The notes under the pieces: model-generated | The model's input: only the letters and a program-made list of their open reading frames with translations | Database searches by the model: none | What the model was told of the DNA's origin: nothing | Part shown: positions 43,824 through 52,698 of the stretch, piece after piece | Layout of the letters: each line of letters opens with the position of its first letter | Position numbering within the stretch: the stretch's first letter is position 1 | Origin: Bryobacteraceae bacterium | Lineage (GTDB): Bacteria; Acidobacteriota; Terriglobia; Bryobacterales; Bryobacteraceae | Direction: 5' to 3' | Assembly (NCBI GenBank): GCA_019752335.1 | Contig: JAIEMJ010000030.1 | Location: 297,562-361,561, forward strand | Length of the DNA: 64,000 bases | Made by a program: the position numbers and the translations under genes

Positions 43824-44684
43824 TTATTTCTTCACTAAGTGTAAGTCGAACCAGCGCGTCATCTCGCCCAGGTAGTCGGGCGGATTCTTGGCGCCGGGGA
43901 AGGTGGGGCCATGCGCGCCGCCCGGCACGCGGAGTAACTTCACCATCACGCCAGCGGCCTTCAACTTACTCTCCATCTCCTCGCTCTGCCAGTAACTCAC
44001 CTGCTCATCTTTGTCGCCGTGCATCAGCAGGAAGGGCGGGTCATCGGCGCTGATGTGCGACACCGGCGAAGCCTCCACATGCGTCCGGTACTCCTGGCTC
44101 ACCTTGTCTTCCGGCAGCGGACGGGCCATACCCAGGAGGAAGCGGCCATTGTCGCCGGTGAGGAAATCCACCGGCGCTGCCCGCGCCACCACGCACTGCA
44201 CCTTGGCGCTTTCGCGCTCCACCGGATCCGGATCCGCGGGGTTGCCTTTGCCGTCCAGCGTTCCCAACATGCTTACCAGATGGCCGCCCGACGAACTGCC
44301 GGAGGCGCCAATGCGGTCCGCGCGGATCCCGTACTTCCGCGCATGAAAGCGAACGAAACGTACGGCTCGTTGCACGTCCTCCACCGGCGCGGGATAACGG
44401 AAACGCGGCAGCGCCCGATGATTCAACGCGAACACGGTATAGCCCGCCTCGGCCAAAGCCTTGGCGTAGAGCTTCGATTGCCCATTCGACTTCAACTCCG
44501 GCGCGCTGTAGGCCAGGGGCGCCGTCCAGCCGCTACCCGAGACGTAGACCACGCCAAAGCCATTCGGCCGCGCGGGCTGGTACACGTCCAGCAACAGCGT
44601 GGTGCCCGAATACATGGCGTAGGGCACGTTCGACTGGACGGTAAACGAGTCGGCGGCTAGTAGGCTAAGCAGGAGCAGAAACAT
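43824..44684 (-). CDS. Secreted alpha/beta hydrolase (esterase)
   Basis: A 286-residue exported esterase: signal peptide LLLLSLLAADS, core motif ASGSSSGGHLVSMLG (GxSxGG nucleophile elbow), acid in LLMHGDKDEQVSY, and His in VPGGAHGPTF. It resembles the BD-FAE/CE-type acyl-sugar esterases that often act on polysaccharide side groups. It is the first gene of the operon with the enolase-superfamily and sulfatase genes, with a one-base gap. Together they suggest extracytoplasmic processing of a sulfated, acylated sugar acid polymer. That is inference from context. Confidence 0.85.
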   Translation of the reverse strand: MFLLLLSLLAADSFTVQSNVPYAMYSGTTLLLDVYQPARPNGFGVVYVSGSGWTAPLAYSAPELKSNGQSKLYAKALAEAGYTVFALNHRALPRFRYPAPVEDVQRAVRFVRFHARKYGIRADRIGASGSSSGGHLVSMLGTLDGKGNPADPDPVERESAKVQCVVARAAPVDFLTGDNGRFLLGMARPLPEDKVSQEYRTHVEASPVSHISADDPPFLLMHGDKDEQVSYWQSEEMESKLKAAGVMVKLLRVPGGAHGPTFPGAKNPPDYLGEMTRWFDLHLVKK

Positions 44685-44705
44685 GGTTCGCCTAGCTTAT
44701 CAAGC

Positions 44706-45128
44706 TCAGAACAGCACGTTCTTCTTCTGCTCGTCCAGCACCTTCGGATTCAGTCCCGGGATTTTGGCGAAATCCTCCCAGCTCTTCAGCGGACCGTTGG
44801 CCTCGCGGTACTTCACAATCTTCTCGGCATCTGCCGCCGCGAAGGAGAGGCCCTCTTGCAGCTGCTTCGCCGTGGACGTGTTGACGTTCACCGGCTTGCC
44901 GAAGTGGCGCGCCAGATAGCTGATGACGGCCTCGGTCTCCTCCTCGGTGCCCTCGGCGCCTTTCGACACCATATCGTCCACCACCGTCGTCCAGAATCTC
45001 TTCGAGAACTTCACCTTGGTGATGCGCGCGACGGCGTGGCAATTGGAGCACATCTTGACGAAGGTTTCGCGCTCGGCGCCCTCCGGCAGGTCGTCGGCGG
45101 CGAGGAGCAGGAACAGCAGTACGCGCAT
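44706..45128 (-). CDS. Secreted fusion of c-type heme motif and helix-hairpin-helix (ComEA-like) domain
   Basis: A 140-residue protein. After a signal peptide there is a heme c site C27-S-N-C30-H31, and the segment up to residue 75 has a small cytochrome-like helical pattern. The rest is a ComEA-like helix-hairpin-helix domain: VNVNTSTAKQLQEGLSFAAADAEKIVKYREANGPLKSWEDFAKIPG. Such domains normally bind DNA non-specifically, but they also act as protein-interaction folds. The gene is divergent from the PQQ dehydrogenase gene, 39 bases apart, so the heme may accept electrons from it. Its downstream neighbour on the same strand is the esterase. Confidence 0.85.
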   Translation of the reverse strand: MRVLLFLLLAADDLPEGAERETFVKMCSNCHAVARITKVKFSKRFWTTVVDDMVSKGAEGTEEETEAVISYLARHFGKPVNVNTSTAKQLQEGLSFAAADAEKIVKYREANGPLKSWEDFAKIPGLNPKVLDEQKKNVLF

Positions 45129-45167
45129 GCTTCTACTTTAGCGAATCGATATAATCAGCGTGCCGCA

Positions 45168-47156
45168 ATGAAATCGCTCTTCTGTCTTTTCTTCACGAGT
45201 CTGCTCTGGGCGCAATCGCCGTCCAAGGAATGGCCTACCTACGGGCACGACGGGGGCGGGATGCGCTTCTCGCCGCTCACCGAAATTCAACCGGGCAACG
45301 TCCATCGCTTGCGCGTCGCGTGGACCTATCACATGAAGCCTGCCACCGTCGTGGCGCAAAAGCCTGCCGCCAATACCGGAGGCGCCGTCGGCGACGAGCC
45401 CGGCGCCATGCGTGCCAGGCCTGGCGGCTATAGCCCCAGCACCGTGACGCCGCTGGTGATTCAAGGCACGATGTACCTCACCACTCCTTACGGCCGCGTC
45501 GTCGCCATTGACGCGACCTCCGGCCAGGAGGTCTGGGCCTTTCCGCTGCCCGGCGGTGGCGGCGCCTCCACGCGCGGCCTGGAGTATTGGCCCGGCGAGG
45601 CACGCACCCCGCCGCAGGTTGTCTTTGGGACGGGCGACGGCCGGCTCTTCTCGCTCGACGCCCGCACGGGCAAGCCCAACCAGAACTTTGGCGACAACGG
45701 CGTCATCAACCTGAATACCGAGGCGATCATGCGTGGCCTGCCGGGGCGCAATGGCCTAACCACGCCGCCCATCGTCTACAAGCACCTGGTGATCACCGGC
45801 GGCACCACGCAGGAGAATCCCCCGCTCGGCCCTGCCGGCGACGTCCGCGCCTGGAACCTGCACACCGGCAAGCTGGTTTGGACCTTTCGCTCCGTGCCGC
45901 AAGCGGGCGAGAAATTCAACGACACCTGGGGCGGCGATAGTTGGAAGAATCGCTCGGGCGTCAACGTGTGGGGATTTATCACCGTCGACGCCGGGCGCGG
46001 CATCGTCTATATGCCCTTCGGCGCGCCGTCGGTTGACCAGTATGGCGGCGACCGGCCGGGCGACAATTTATTCAGCACCAGCTTAGTCGCCGCCGATGCC
46101 AATACCGGCAAGTACCTCTGGCATTTTCAAGTTACGCACCACGATATCTGGGACGCTGACCTCACCGGCGCGCCTGCTTTGTTCGACGTGAAGCGCGGCG
46201 GACGCACTATCCCGGCCGTCGCGGCGACGAACAAGTCCGGCATGTTGTTCCTGCTGGACCGTGTCACCGGCAAACCCATCTACGGCGTGGAAGAGCGGCC
46301 CGTCGCGCAAAGCGAAGTGCCCTTGGAAAGGACGTCAAAGACCCAACCTTTTCCTCTGAAGCCGCCGCCCCTGTCGCGCATGTCGATGAGCGCGGAAGAC
46401 GTCGCCACCGTCACTCCGGAACTGGAAGCGGCCTGCAAAGCTCTGATGAAGGACTTACAACTCGGCGGGCCGTATTTACCCGTGAGTTACAGCCGCTTGG
46501 GCGTCCGTTTTCCGGGTAACCACGGCGGCGTCAATTGGGGCGGCGTATCGTTTCATCCGGGCCTCGGTTACTTATTCGTCAACTCAAATGAGTTAGGCCA
46601 GGTTACCGGCATTCGCGAGCGCGCCTCCAAGGAAGGCCGCGCCATTGCGCGCGGCATGGGTAATCGCGTCGACCCCGACGGACCCTACGAAGGCATCGGC
46701 GGCGGACGTTTCAGCATTCCGGGTAAGAACGGCTCCACGCAGCAACTGCCCTGCCAACAGCCGCCCTGGGGCAACCTGACGGCGGTGAACGTGAATACCG
46801 GGGAGTTTGCCTGGCGTGTGCCGCTCGGCGTGACGGATAGCCTGCCCGAGGGCAAGCAAAATACCGGCCGCCCCGGCAACGGCGGCACCATCGTCACCGC
46901 CGGCGGACTCGTCTTCGTCGGCGCCACCGATGACGCCCGCTTCCGCGCCTTTGACGCTAAAACCGGCAAAGAGCTCTGGACGGTGAAACTAGGCGGCGCC
47001 GCCGAGGCGACGCCCATCACCTATCAGGGTCGCGATGGGAAGCAATACGTCGTCATCACCGCTACGGGCGGGGGCTTTTTCAATAACCCCGTTACCGACG
47101 ATAGCGTGATGGCCTTTGCCCTGGAGGAAGCGCCACAAACAGGCCAGGCAAAGTAA
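45168..47156 (+). CDS. PQQ-dependent dehydrogenase (quinoprotein)
   Basis: A 662-residue periplasmic enzyme with an N-terminal signal peptide (LFCLFFTSLLWAQ) and an eight-bladed propeller of quinoprotein glucose or alcohol dehydrogenase type. Propeller blade motifs include VVAIDATSGQEVWAF, LFSLDARTGKPNQNFG, VRAWNLHTGKLVWTF and FRAFDAKTGKELWTVKLGG. It oxidises a sugar or alcohol and passes electrons to quinone or a cytochrome; it has no heme motif of its own. TATAAT at 45150-45155 lies 12 bases before the ATG and there is no Shine-Dalgarno. The last 168 bases overlap the convergent membrane-protein gene. The divergent heme-HhH protein may be its acceptor. Confidence 0.9.
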   Translation: MKSLFCLFFTSLLWAQSPSKEWPTYGHDGGGMRFSPLTEIQPGNVHRLRVAWTYHMKPATVVAQKPAANTGGAVGDEPGAMRARPGGYSPSTVTPLVIQGTMYLTTPYGRVVAIDATSGQEVWAFPLPGGGGASTRGLEYWPGEARTPPQVVFGTGDGRLFSLDARTGKPNQNFGDNGVINLNTEAIMRGLPGRNGLTTPPIVYKHLVITGGTTQENPPLGPAGDVRAWNLHTGKLVWTFRSVPQAGEKFNDTWGGDSWKNRSGVNVWGFITVDAGRGIVYMPFGAPSVDQYGGDRPGDNLFSTSLVAADANTGKYLWHFQVTHHDIWDADLTGAPALFDVKRGGRTIPAVAATNKSGMLFLLDRVTGKPIYGVEERPVAQSEVPLERTSKTQPFPLKPPPLSRMSMSAEDVATVTPELEAACKALMKDLQLGGPYLPVSYSRLGVRFPGNHGGVNWGGVSFHPGLGYLFVNSNELGQVTGIRERASKEGRAIARGMGNRVDPDGPYEGIGGGRFSIPGKNGSTQQLPCQQPPWGNLTAVNVNTGEFAWRVPLGVTDSLPEGKQNTGRPGNGGTIVTAGGLVFVGATDDARFRAFDAKTGKELWTVKLGGAAEATPITYQGRDGKQYVVITATGGGFFNNPVTDDSVMAFALEEAPQTGQAK

Positions 47157-48344
47157 GTCGAAAAGTAAGTGAAAGAAATAGAGGTGGCGGATTACTTCCA
47201 GTGAATCCGCGAGCGCACCCGTCGCGGCACTCAGCCACATCATCAGTACCAGCGTCCACTGGCGGCGCGCCAGCCAGGAGAGCAGCAGTGCGGCGGCGAG
47301 TAGCCAGATCCCCCGCTGGTCAAACAAAGCCCGCTTCGCCGAGCTCCACAGGGCAAAACTGTAAGTCAACGTAGAAGGCGGATACCCCGCCGCGCGGTCG
47401 TAGTTTCCCATGCGCGGCCGGATGTGCCCAGCTTCGTCGAAGGCCTCCACCAGGATGCGCCACGCCGTCAGCGGATGCCGCAAATAGTAAACGGCGAGCT
47501 TCCCGTGCGACGTCCGCGCCCGAAAGGCGCGATTGAAGTCCGGGTCGTGAATCGGCGCGCCGGGAGTAAAGGAGTACATGCCGCGATAACGCAGATATTC
47601 GTCGTCGAGCCCGAGCTCCTGTAAGTCGCGAGACGGGTTCGCCGAATTTGGCAGTATCTGATGGAAGATCATGTTGAAGACGGCGGGCGGCGCGTAGTCC
47701 ACAGGCGTGTTGCGCAACGAGTAAGTCAGCCCGGCCACGGTAAGTATCGCGGTCAGCCAGCGGCGCTCCAGCAGAAACAAAGCGGCGATGGGCAGCCCCA
47801 GAACGGCGTGTTGCGTCTTGGCGAGCACAAAGAGCACGCTCGCGATGGCCAGTAGCCAGCGCCAGCGGCGTAGATACGCGGCGATGCCGAGCAGCAGAAA
47901 CACTTGGCCCGTGGCGTCCATGTAGAAGGTATTGAAATAGACCAGATGCGCGACGTCGCCCAGGATAAAGAACACGGCCAGGCTCAGCCACGGCGATAGC
48001 GCGGGCGCGGCGGTGGCGATGGCCAGCAGGAAGATCGCCGCATGAACCAGGCCTATCCAACGCATATCGAAACTGGTCTGCCCGCTCCGCCGTTGCAAGC
48101 GGACGGCGATCCAGGCGGGCAGAAACTCCGACGTGACAAAGCCGCTGAACCAATGCTTCGTACGGTCAATGGAGTAAGTCTGGGTGGCGAATAGAAACTG
48201 ATCTTCGGCGGTCTCCACCAAGTTGTACCGGCGAGATACTTTCTCAAAATCGCCATTGGGCGCCAGGCCGACCATGGGCGGCACAAAGGCAATGATGGCC
48301 ACCAGCACGGTCATCGCGAGAGGCAGGAGAATCGACGGCCGCAT
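46989..48344 (-). CDS. Polytopic membrane protein, possible glycosyltransferase-type
   Basis: A 451-residue protein with about ten membrane helices. The first helix is followed by APNGDFEKV, a motif seen in glycosyltransferase-like membrane proteins of the WsfD type, and an extracytoplasmic loop with conserved-looking aromatic and acidic residues. That relationship is weak and I give no firm function. The membrane core ends near residue 400; the last 56 residues overlap the PQQ dehydrogenase coding strand and read as low-complexity, so the gene probably lost an earlier stop. TACAAT (48356-48351) lies six bases before the ATG, again a leaderless arrangement. Confidence 0.65.
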   Translation of the reverse strand: MRPSILLPLAMTVLVAIIAFVPPMVGLAPNGDFEKVSRRYNLVETAEDQFLFATQTYSIDRTKHWFSGFVTSEFLPAWIAVRLQRRSGQTSFDMRWIGLVHAAIFLLAIATAAPALSPWLSLAVFFILGDVAHLVYFNTFYMDATGQVFLLLGIAAYLRRWRWLLAIASVLFVLAKTQHAVLGLPIAALFLLERRWLTAILTVAGLTYSLRNTPVDYAPPAVFNMIFHQILPNSANPSRDLQELGLDDEYLRYRGMYSFTPGAPIHDPDFNRAFRARTSHGKLAVYYLRHPLTAWRILVEAFDEAGHIRPRMGNYDRAAGYPPSTLTYSFALWSSAKRALFDQRGIWLLAAALLLSWLARRQWTLVLMMWLSAATGALADSLEVIRHLYFFHLLFDLLCLACLWRFLQGKGHHAIVGNGVIEKAPARSGDDDVLLPIATLIGDGRRLGGAA

Positions 48345-48378
48345 CTTTCAATTGTAGTGAGGTGATTCACCCATCCGC

Positions 48379-48560
48379 TCACGCGTAGCGCAACGTTCGC
48401 ACGGGCTCCACCAAGGCGGCGCGACGTGCCGGCCAGTAGCAGGCGGCTAGCGCCACCAGCATCAACAGCACGGGTACGAGCGCAAACACCAGGGGATGGG
48501 CGACGGCCAAGCCAACCGATCCCGCCTCCAACGCTCGGGCCGCCAATATCATCGGGTGTT
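48379..48560 (-). pseudogene. C-terminal remnant of an FtsX-type orphan permease
   Basis: About 55 residues ending VALAACYWPARRAALVEPVRTLRYA match the C-terminal helix and tail of the acidobacterial orphan permeases (compare the intact gene at 5665-8340). The frame stays open further upstream to about 48624 but loses similarity before residue HPMILAARAL, and no start or other domains exist. The rest of the gene is gone. Confidence 0.7.
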
Positions 48561-48564
48561 CAAA

Positions 48565-48895
48565 AATGAAGCCCTGCGGACAGCTAGTGACCTTGGCCGC
48601 CCTCGACCTGGACCCGCTGGTAGATCAGGCGTCACAGGAAGGTCTGTGGACCAAGTGGTGCCGGCCACCACGACCTCACCTGTGGCATCAATGAAACTGC
48701 GCGGCGTGGGACACACCAACGGCTTATCGCCGTCTGGCTTTGGCGGCGGCCACGCGTATCCTGGCTCAAGACGCTACCGTTCTGCTGCGACTGGCAACCA
48801 GCGCTCCGGTGCAGGTTGAATTCGTCTGGCCCGCCGCAGGTCAATTGCCTGGACCGGCCGAGTTGCGTCTACAACCCAGACTTTCTTCAGGGTAG
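48565..48895 (+). pseudogene. Possible remnant of an unknown gene with in-frame stop
   Basis: One plus-strand frame from about 48565 to a TAG at 48895, broken by a single TGA near 48692, looks coding: LDPLVDQASQEGLWTKW before the stop and RRLALAAATRILAQDATVLL, then LRLATSAPVQVEFVWPAAG, after it. I do not recognise the family. It could be a decayed gene fragment or a chance frame in GC-rich DNA. From 48896 to 48956 I see nothing. Confidence 0.35.
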
Positions 48896-48956
48896 GATCA
48901 TTGCAACTTACGAGCGGTGGACTGATGACCTACGTCCCCAACATCGCCCTAAACTC

Positions 48957-50198
48957 TTACTCGTAGCGCAACGCGTCGATCGGATTGATCTCGGACGCCT
49001 TCACCGCCGGGTAAAGCCCGAACAGGACGCCCACCGCTACCGACACCGTGAAGGCGATGATGACGGACTCCGGCGTGACGATCGTCTTCCATTCGGCCGT
49101 CCGTGCGATCAGCCAACTGAGGAAGAAGCCGAAGGCGACGCCGAGGAGTCCGCCGCCGGTGGAGATCATGACGCTTTCGGTGAGGAACTGGCGCACGATG
49201 TCCTTGCGGCGGGCGCCGGTGGCGCGCCGGATGCCGATTTCGCGCGTCCGCTCCAGCACGGTCGCCAGGACGATATTCATGATGCCAATGCCGCCCACCA
49301 GTAGCGAGATGGCCGCGATGGCCACCATCACGTAGGTGAAGATGGTCTGCGTGCGCTTCTGCTGTTCGAGTAGGGCGGCCGGAATCGTGACGGTGAAGTC
49401 CTGCGTGTTATTGTGCGTGGAATTGAGCACCGCGGCGACCACTTTGGCGACTTCCACTGAGTCGGCTTCGGCCCTCAGGCGTAAGTCGATGCCGTCGAGC
49501 GGGTCCTTCAAGTAACTGCTGATGTCCCAGAATCGGTACTGAAAACTATTCAGCGGAATGTAGACGATGTTATTCAGGTCTTCCATTTTTCCGCCCGCGC
49601 CTTTGCCCGAAGTGGAAGGCACGCTTTCCGCCAAAACGCCAACTACTTCCAGCCAGGAGTCATTCAGCTTGATATGCTTCCCCACCGCCGGGCCATAACC
49701 GAGTAGACTGACTTTGGCGGATTGACCTAAGACGCACACCGCCGCGCTAGCCTGGTCCTGCGCCGCCGTAAAGAAGGCGCCCTCCACCGGACGTAAGTTA
49801 TGAATGATGCCGTAAGTAGGCCGCACGCCGAGTAACTCCGGCGAGTCAGCGGAAGGCTTCGGCAGTACGCGGGCCGGGTGCAACGAGCGTCGGGGTGAGA
49901 GTGTTTCCAGCGAGTCGATGTTGGCTTCGAGAATGCGGACGTCGCGCTCGGTGAGTCCGGGTGAGCTACGGCGGCGCTGTTGTAAGTCCTCCTCGCTGGT
50001 GGCGGGGCGCGAATCGATCAACACGTTGCGGACGCCCAATTGCTCAATAAAACGCAGGCTTTCTTCGCGCGCGCCCGCGCCGATGGAGAGCATGCCGATC
50101 ACCGACCCGACGCCGAAGATGATGCCCAGCGCCGTCAGCAACGTCCGCGTTTTTTGCGCGCGCAAGTTATCGAAGGCCTGACTGACGTCGGAGATCAC
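48957..50198 (-). CDS. MacB-type ABC transporter permease without ATPase domain
   Basis: A 413-residue permease with four membrane helices: one at the N-terminus (TRTLLTALGIIFGVGSVIGML), a 230-residue periplasmic domain, then three helices of the FtsX domain (LVGGIGIMNIVLATVLERTREIGIRRATGA). It ends VKASEINPIDALRYE. It is the last gene of a four-gene operon, with a GTG start overlapping the stop of the preceding adaptor gene (GTGA). MacB in proteobacteria is fused to its ATPase; here no ATPase is in the operon, so it must borrow one. The orphan ATPase at 28506-29252 is a candidate. Confidence 0.93.
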   Translation of the reverse strand: MISDVSQAFDNLRAQKTRTLLTALGIIFGVGSVIGMLSIGAGAREESLRFIEQLGVRNVLIDSRPATSEEDLQQRRRSSPGLTERDVRILEANIDSLETLSPRRSLHPARVLPKPSADSPELLGVRPTYGIIHNLRPVEGAFFTAAQDQASAAVCVLGQSAKVSLLGYGPAVGKHIKLNDSWLEVVGVLAESVPSTSGKGAGGKMEDLNNIVYIPLNSFQYRFWDISSYLKDPLDGIDLRLRAEADSVEVAKVVAAVLNSTHNNTQDFTVTIPAALLEQQKRTQTIFTYVMVAIAAISLLVGGIGIMNIVLATVLERTREIGIRRATGARRKDIVRQFLTESVMISTGGGLLGVAFGFFLSWLIARTAEWKTIVTPESVIIAFTVSVAVGVLFGLYPAVKASEINPIDALRYE

Positions 50199-51475
50199 TG
50201 CGGAAGCGCCTGCAACGCGCTGCTCTTCTGGTTACGTTTCTTAGCTAAGTCAGTCGGATTCGCCAGCGCGACCTGCAAGCCCTCGCGGACACCCGTGATC
50301 ACCACCTGGCTCTCGCTGCGGCGCTCCAGCTTCACGTCCTGCGGCACGAAACCCGTAGGCGTGCGAACGTAGACGAACTTACGGCCGTCAGCTTCAAAGA
50401 GCGCTTGCGAGGGCACCCACAGCGCTTGCCGTGCGGTGCCGGTAACAATGCGGAACCGCGCGCTCATCCCGGGGCGCATCCCAAGGTCCGGCTGTTGCAA
50501 GCCGATGCGGCACTCGAAACGCCGCTCCCAGGGCGGGCCGGTGGTGCCGCCAATTGCCTTCACTTGCCCGGCAAACTTGCGCCCCGGCATCGCGACCACT
50601 TCGACTTCCGCGGCCTGGCCCTCCGCCAAATGGCCGCGATCCAACTCGCCGATTCGCGCCGAACCCTCCCAACTCGTCATGTCCGGAATCTGCGCCACGC
50701 CCTTGCCGGGGCGCGCCTGGTCGCCCACCTGGTAGGGCGGCAGATACATGCCCCAGCGGAAGTTGCCCTCGTCGTTCGATTGCAGCGCCACGTAGCCGCT
50801 GGTTTTCGCCACCAATGTCATCGACGCAATATTCTTGCGTGCCGTATCCGCACGTACCTTGGCGCGCGCTTGCGCCGTTTCTTGAATCGCGACGCCGGTA
50901 ATGGCCGTTTTGCGGCGATTTTCGAGGTCGCTTTCGAGCTTCGTCAAACGGTCCCGCGCGGCGTCGACCGCGAGTTCGTTCTGGCGCGCGGTAAGGCGCG
51001 GCAGAATCTCGTTGCGCTTGGCTTCGAGTTCGGCAATTTTGAGGTCAGCTTGTGCTTGCAGCAGGGCGTAGCGAATCTCTTCGATGCGCGCGTCGCTTTC
51101 GGCCTTGGCTTGAATCACTTGTTGCTCGGCCTCGGCTAAGTCGGCTTCGGCTTCACGCAGCTTGAAGTCCTGCTCGGTGGTGTCGAGCTTCACCACCTGG
51201 TCGCCCTTTTTGACTAACTCGCCATTTTGGCGTAAGTAAGTAATCGCTGTGGTGCCGCTGCCCGTCATGGGCACGATCAACATCTCGGTGGCGCCGCCTT
51301 GTAACTCGCCTTCGGCGTTCACGTGGAAAGTAACATCGCCGCGCTTCACGGTGGTGACGGGAATCTCCGGCGCCGCGCTCACCGGCATCAGGTTAGGCCC
51401 AAATTGGCGATAAGCATAGTAAGCGCCGCCGCACAGTAGCACGAGAATTACGGCGATCCAGTTCAGCCGTTTCAT
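50195..51475 (-). CDS. Membrane-fusion adaptor (HlyD/MacA family), third of three
   Basis: A 426-residue periplasmic adaptor with an N-terminal membrane anchor (LNWIAVILVLLCGGAYYAY). The first lipoyl half (VTFHVNAEGELQGGATEML) is followed by a coiled coil of about 150 residues, second half (SMTLVAKTSGYVALQSND), beta-barrel (SARIGELDRGHLAEGQAAEVEV) and C-terminal domain (VPSQALFEADGRKFVYVRTPTGF). Translationally coupled on both sides by four-base overlaps, including the permease gene that follows. Of the three adaptors this one lies directly next to the permease. Confidence 0.92.
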   Translation of the reverse strand: MKRLNWIAVILVLLCGGAYYAYRQFGPNLMPVSAAPEIPVTTVKRGDVTFHVNAEGELQGGATEMLIVPMTGSGTTAITYLRQNGELVKKGDQVVKLDTTEQDFKLREAEADLAEAEQQVIQAKAESDARIEEIRYALLQAQADLKIAELEAKRNEILPRLTARQNELAVDAARDRLTKLESDLENRRKTAITGVAIQETAQARAKVRADTARKNIASMTLVAKTSGYVALQSNDEGNFRWGMYLPPYQVGDQARPGKGVAQIPDMTSWEGSARIGELDRGHLAEGQAAEVEVVAMPGRKFAGQVKAIGGTTGPPWERRFECRIGLQQPDLGMRPGMSARFRIVTGTARQALWVPSQALFEADGRKFVYVRTPTGFVPQDVKLERRSESQVVITGVREGLQVALANPTDLAKKRNQKSSALQALPQ

Positions 51476-52698
51476 GATGGCGCCTTTCCGTCGGCTAACG
51501 GCTCCGCCAAGGCGACCTTGCCGCCCGCGGCGATGCCCTTAATCGCGACTTCATCAGGATTGCGCGCTAGGATTTCTACTTCCTGGGCCAGATAGCCACC
51601 CTGGGGCTGCACGACGTAGACGATCGGCTTGCCGCGCCGGGTAAAGACGGCTTTCGCGGGAACGCTGAGCGCGTCGGGTAATTTACTCAGCACCACGTCC
51701 ATGCGTCCGTTCATGCCGGGGCGCAGGCGCGGATCCGGCTTCTCAATGTGCGCAAAGCCACGGAAACTACGCGTCGGGGGCCATTCGAAGCCCATTTCGG
51801 TCAGCGGCGACATCTGGGTGAGTTGGGCGCGGAAGGTGCTCTCGGGCAAAGAGTCGATGCGGATGAGGACGCTCTGCCCTACTTGGATCTTGCCGCGGTC
51901 AATCTCCTCCACCTTGCCTTCCATCTCCAGAGTAGAAAGATCAGGAATCTCCGCGATCACGCCACCGGGCCATACCTGGTCACCGACTTTGAACGGCTTC
52001 GCGTTCATCCAACCCTGCGAGTAATTCGGTAAATACACCACCACCCCAGTAAGTGGCGCGTTCACCTGCATGCGCTCGAGCCGCGACTTGGTCAATGCCA
52101 CTTCATCCGCCGCCTTGTCGCGCTGCCGCTTCAAGCTAGCCATTTTCGCTTCATTCGAAACCTGATTGAAGTTATTCTTCGCTTCCTGCACCTGGAATTT
52201 CTTTTCGGCGAGACCTAAGTCGACCTGTGCCTCTTCGCCTTGCAGACGGCTGACAATTTCTTGCTTCGACACCTCCAGCTTGGCGCGCTCCACCTGATAC
52301 TTCGACTGGGCCGTCTCCACTCGGTCCTGTTCAGTGGCGAGCGCGGCTTCGGCTATTGCTTGATCCAGGGCTGCCTGCGCTTGCTTCAAGGCGGCTTCTT
52401 TCTCTTTGAGCTGCTGCTGGGCGCTGGAAGGATCGAAGCGGATTACCGGGTCACCCGCCTTGATCGGTGCTCCAGTGGGCGCGAGCCACACCAGGCGCAA
52501 CTCGGGTACGTTCACCGGGGCGATCACCTGCACGGAACGCCGGGACTTCAGTTCGCCCCGGCAGCGAATGATCACCGAGAATTCGCCGCGCCGGACGGGC
52601 GCGGTGGGCAGATCGTCCTTGGCCTGCACCGTCAAATAGCGCCAGGCGCCAAAGCCGGCGGCGCCGAGCAGGGCCAGGCTGAAGAGAATGCGTTTCAT
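51472..52698 (-). CDS. Membrane-fusion adaptor (HlyD family), second of three
   Basis: A 408-residue adaptor with one N-terminal membrane helix (ILFSLALLGAAGFGAWRYL). The layout is the same as its neighbour: lipoyl half (IIRCRGELKSRRSVQVIAPV), long coiled coil rich in Gln/Lys/Glu, second half (VNAPLTGVVVYLPNYSQGW), barrel (GKVEEIDRGKIQVGQSVLIRI) and terminal domain (VPAKAVFTRRGKPIVYVVQP). Sequence identity to the next adaptor is visible in several of these segments, so the two likely arose by tandem duplication. It overlaps both neighbours by ATGA. Confidence 0.92.
   Translation of the reverse strand: MKRILFSLALLGAAGFGAWRYLTVQAKDDLPTAPVRRGEFSVIIRCRGELKSRRSVQVIAPVNVPELRLVWLAPTGAPIKAGDPVIRFDPSSAQQQLKEKEAALKQAQAALDQAIAEAALATEQDRVETAQSKYQVERAKLEVSKQEIVSRLQGEEAQVDLGLAEKKFQVQEAKNNFNQVSNEAKMASLKRQRDKAADEVALTKSRLERMQVNAPLTGVVVYLPNYSQGWMNAKPFKVGDQVWPGGVIAEIPDLSTLEMEGKVEEIDRGKIQVGQSVLIRIDSLPESTFRAQLTQMSPLTEMGFEWPPTRSFRGFAHIEKPDPRLRPGMNGRMDVVLSKLPDALSVPAKAVFTRRGKPIVYVVQPQGGYLAQEVEILARNPDEVAIKGIAAGGKVALAEPLADGKAPS

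Noticed and set aside
48690..48700. In-frame TGA as a selenocysteine codon in the 48565-48895 frame
   Set aside because: No SECIS-like hairpin was evident downstream and the flanking frame is only weakly coding; a decayed gene is simpler.
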